This document shows positions 62,697 through 64,000 of a stretch of 64,000 bases of DNA, one piece after another. The notes beneath the pieces were generated by a model. It searched no databases, was not told the origin of the DNA, and was given only the letters and a program-made list of their open reading frames with translations. The DNA comes from Amphritea atlantica (GTDB taxonomy: Bacteria > Pseudomonadota > Gammaproteobacteria > Pseudomonadales > Balneatricaceae): positions 310,001 to 374,000 of the forward strand of contig CP073344.1 of assembly GCA_024397875.1 (NCBI GenBank). The letters are read 5' to 3'. A program made the translations under genes and the position numbers. Numbering within the stretch: position 1 is the stretch's first letter; each line of letters opens with the position of its first letter.

Positions 62697-63215
62697 ATGA
62701 GTAAGGACGTGGGACTTTTTTACGGTTCAACTACCGGTAATACCGAGAGCTGTGCCGAACTGATCGCAACGCATATTGGCCCTCAGCGGGTTGATATGCA
62801 TGAGCTGGCGACTGCCGGGCTGGATGGACTGGGCAGTTATAGCTATCTGATTCTGGGTATACCCACCTGGGATTATGGCGAGCTGCAGGAAGACTGGTCT
62901 GATGTCTGGGCTGAGCTGGATGAAATGGATCTGAACGGTGTCAAATGTGCGCTGTTCGGGTTGGGAGACCAGGTTGGTTATGGCGAGTGGTTCGTTGATG
63001 CCATGGGGGCCTTGCATGACAAACTGGTCAGTCGGGGCGCGTTGATGTGTGGTTACTGGCCGATCTATGGTTACAACTTCGAAGCGTCTAAAGCGCTGAA
63101 TGAAAGTCAGGATTATTTTGTCGGTCTGGTGCTCGATGAGGATTGTCAGAGTGAACTCACGGCTGACAGAATCGCTGAGTGGGTGCCGCAGGTGATGGAC
63201 GCGTTTGGTATCTGA
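62697..63215 (+). CDS. fldA: Flavodoxin
   Basis: 172 residues, long-chain type. The FMN phosphate loop is GSTTGNTES (about 10-18), the isoalloxazine-flanking segments are IPTWDYGELQEDW and GLGDQVGYGEWF. It is a cytoplasmic one-electron carrier, often used in place of ferredoxin under iron limitation. It follows the phasin gene by 32 nt and is convergent with nhaD. The FldA or FldB branch is not resolved. Confidence 0.9.
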   Translation: MSKDVGLFYGSTTGNTESCAELIATHIGPQRVDMHELATAGLDGLGSYSYLILGIPTWDYGELQEDWSDVWAELDEMDLNGVKCALFGLGDQVGYGEWFVDAMGALHDKLVSRGALMCGYWPIYGYNFEASKALNESQDYFVGLVLDEDCQSELTADRIAEWVPQVMDAFGI

Positions 63216-63246
63216 GTCAGCCTGCATTTAACGCCGTTGTGCTTAC

Positions 63247-64000
63247 TTAGATGCCATTAAGCCACAGATGGGCGGCGATACTCAGGAGATATCCCAGAGC
63301 GATTGCCCAGCTCCATTTCAGGTGAGCATAAAAAGTGTACACCCCCTGAGCCTGACCCATTAGCGCGATCCCTGCTGCAGAGCCTATGGATAGCAGCGAG
63401 CCGCCAATGCCGGTGGTCAGGGTCACCAGCAGCCATTGGTTAGTCGACATATCCGGCTGCATGGTGAGTACGGCAAACATGACCGGAATATTATCGATCA
63501 GCGATGACAGGACGCCGATCAGGCTGTTTGCCAGCGTGGGTCCCAGATGGCTGTAGACCAGATCGGACAGTAACCCCAGATAGCCCAGTGCTGCCAGTCC
63601 GCCCACCGATAACACAATGCCATAGAAAAACATCAGCGTATCCCAGGAGGAGCGTTCGACCACCTGGAAGATATGAAAGCGACGGATCACGTCGGTGTGA
63701 TCGCCCTTTATCTGGCTGATATCGGTCAGGTTTTCAATATGATGGTTATGGATATGGCCGGTATCCCGGATGTGGGCTTCAAAGCGGCTGAGGTAGTAAC
63801 CGTATAGTTTTAATATGCCCAGCCCGGTCATCATGCCCAGTACCGATGGCAGATGAAGAAAGCTGTGACTGGTGACCGCTAGTAAAATGGTGAGTATAAA
63901 CAGCACCATAATTCGCCGTGCGCCGGGCTTCATCCGGCGTTGCTGATGGCGCCGCTCCGGCACTGGATAGCCTTTTTGGATTGCCAGTGACATGAGCAGT
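63247..64000 (-). CDS. nhaD: NhaD-type sodium/proton antiporter, 3' part
   Basis: At least 250 codons, open through the right window edge on the reverse strand (an internal ATG at 63993 is preceded by in-frame Leu codons). TM helices and the conserved SSWDTLMFFYGIVLSVGGLAALGYL, GVLSSLIDNIPVMFAVLTMQP and TTGIGGSLLSIGSAAGIALMG blocks are those of NhaD in the ArsB/NhaD superfamily. Inner-membrane Na+/H+ exchange, common in marine and haloalkaliphilic bacteria. The N-terminal half lies outside the window. Confidence 0.92.
   Translation of the reverse strand, partial: LLMSLAIQKGYPVPERRHQQRRMKPGARRIMVLFILTILLAVTSHSFLHLPSVLGMMTGLGILKLYGYYLSRFEAHIRDTGHIHNHHIENLTDISQIKGDHTDVIRRFHIFQVVERSSWDTLMFFYGIVLSVGGLAALGYLGLLSDLVYSHLGPTLANSLIGVLSSLIDNIPVMFAVLTMQPDMSTNQWLLVTLTTGIGGSLLSIGSAAGIALMGQAQGVYTFYAHLKWSWAIALGYLLSIAAHLWLNGI

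Overview
The window looks like chromosomal DNA from a marine gammaproteobacterium, most likely an Oceanospirillales-type organism. This rests on the long pseudomonad-type DapD, the pepA-holC-valS block opposite lptF-lptG, NhaD, a PHA phasin, a two-gene LetA, an FNR/ANR-type box, and many c-di-GMP enzymes. No rRNA, tRNA, CRISPR array, prophage or transposase gene was seen. The taxonomic placement is inference.

Layout. 0-18 kb is ordinary core genome: dapC-yffB-dapD (lysine and peptidoglycan precursor), a PilZ protein, an RND pump with its adaptor, a hydrolase-kinase pair, a LetAB-type lipid transport operon with an extra lipoprotein, pdxH, an esterase, a SlyD-like FKBP and a YqaE protein. 18-28 kb holds small genes and control sites: a 40-residue membrane protein behind an FNR/ANR-type promoter, an AhpD-like gene and a divergent TetR gene separated by three matching palindromes, a GGDEF protein, a slipin-NfeD pair, and a bufferin-type (DUF692) copper RiPP operon whose precursor is internally duplicated and preceded by a leader that can fold into a three-way junction. 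28-42 kb holds a second RND pump, a binding protein next to a GGDEF-EAL protein, two near-identical PAS-GGDEF genes flanking a cupin gene, DUF1097 and an AraC-GyrI regulator.

From 40.2 to 60.2 kb the intergenic spaces are filled with a dense family of short hairpins bounded by CTAG. Their stems vary in a compensatory way and most loops are TGC, TTC or CTT. They are mixed with classical GTAGGAGC-type REP sequences and locally amplified into tandem arrays (7 units of about 208 bp at 58.7-60.0 kb; about 130 bp units at 53.7-54.3 kb; 81 bp units at 47.7 kb). The repeats sit directly behind genes. In four genes the repeat supplies the stop codon and last residues, always in the same phase (AGT RGC TAG). 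The 44-49.5 kb part carries lineage-specific lipoproteins and membrane proteins plus a 230 bp direct duplication. Core genes in this zone are valS, holC, pepA, lptF and lptG; holC and valS are pushed apart by repeats and a free-standing S23-like four-helix-bundle gene.

60.2-64 kb returns to ordinary genes: an RDD protein, a Sel1 protein, gloA, a phasin, a flavodoxin and the 3' part of nhaD. The most unusual material is the CTAG hairpin family with its stop-codon donation, the bufferin leader and duplicated precursor, the FNR-type small protein, and the triple operator.
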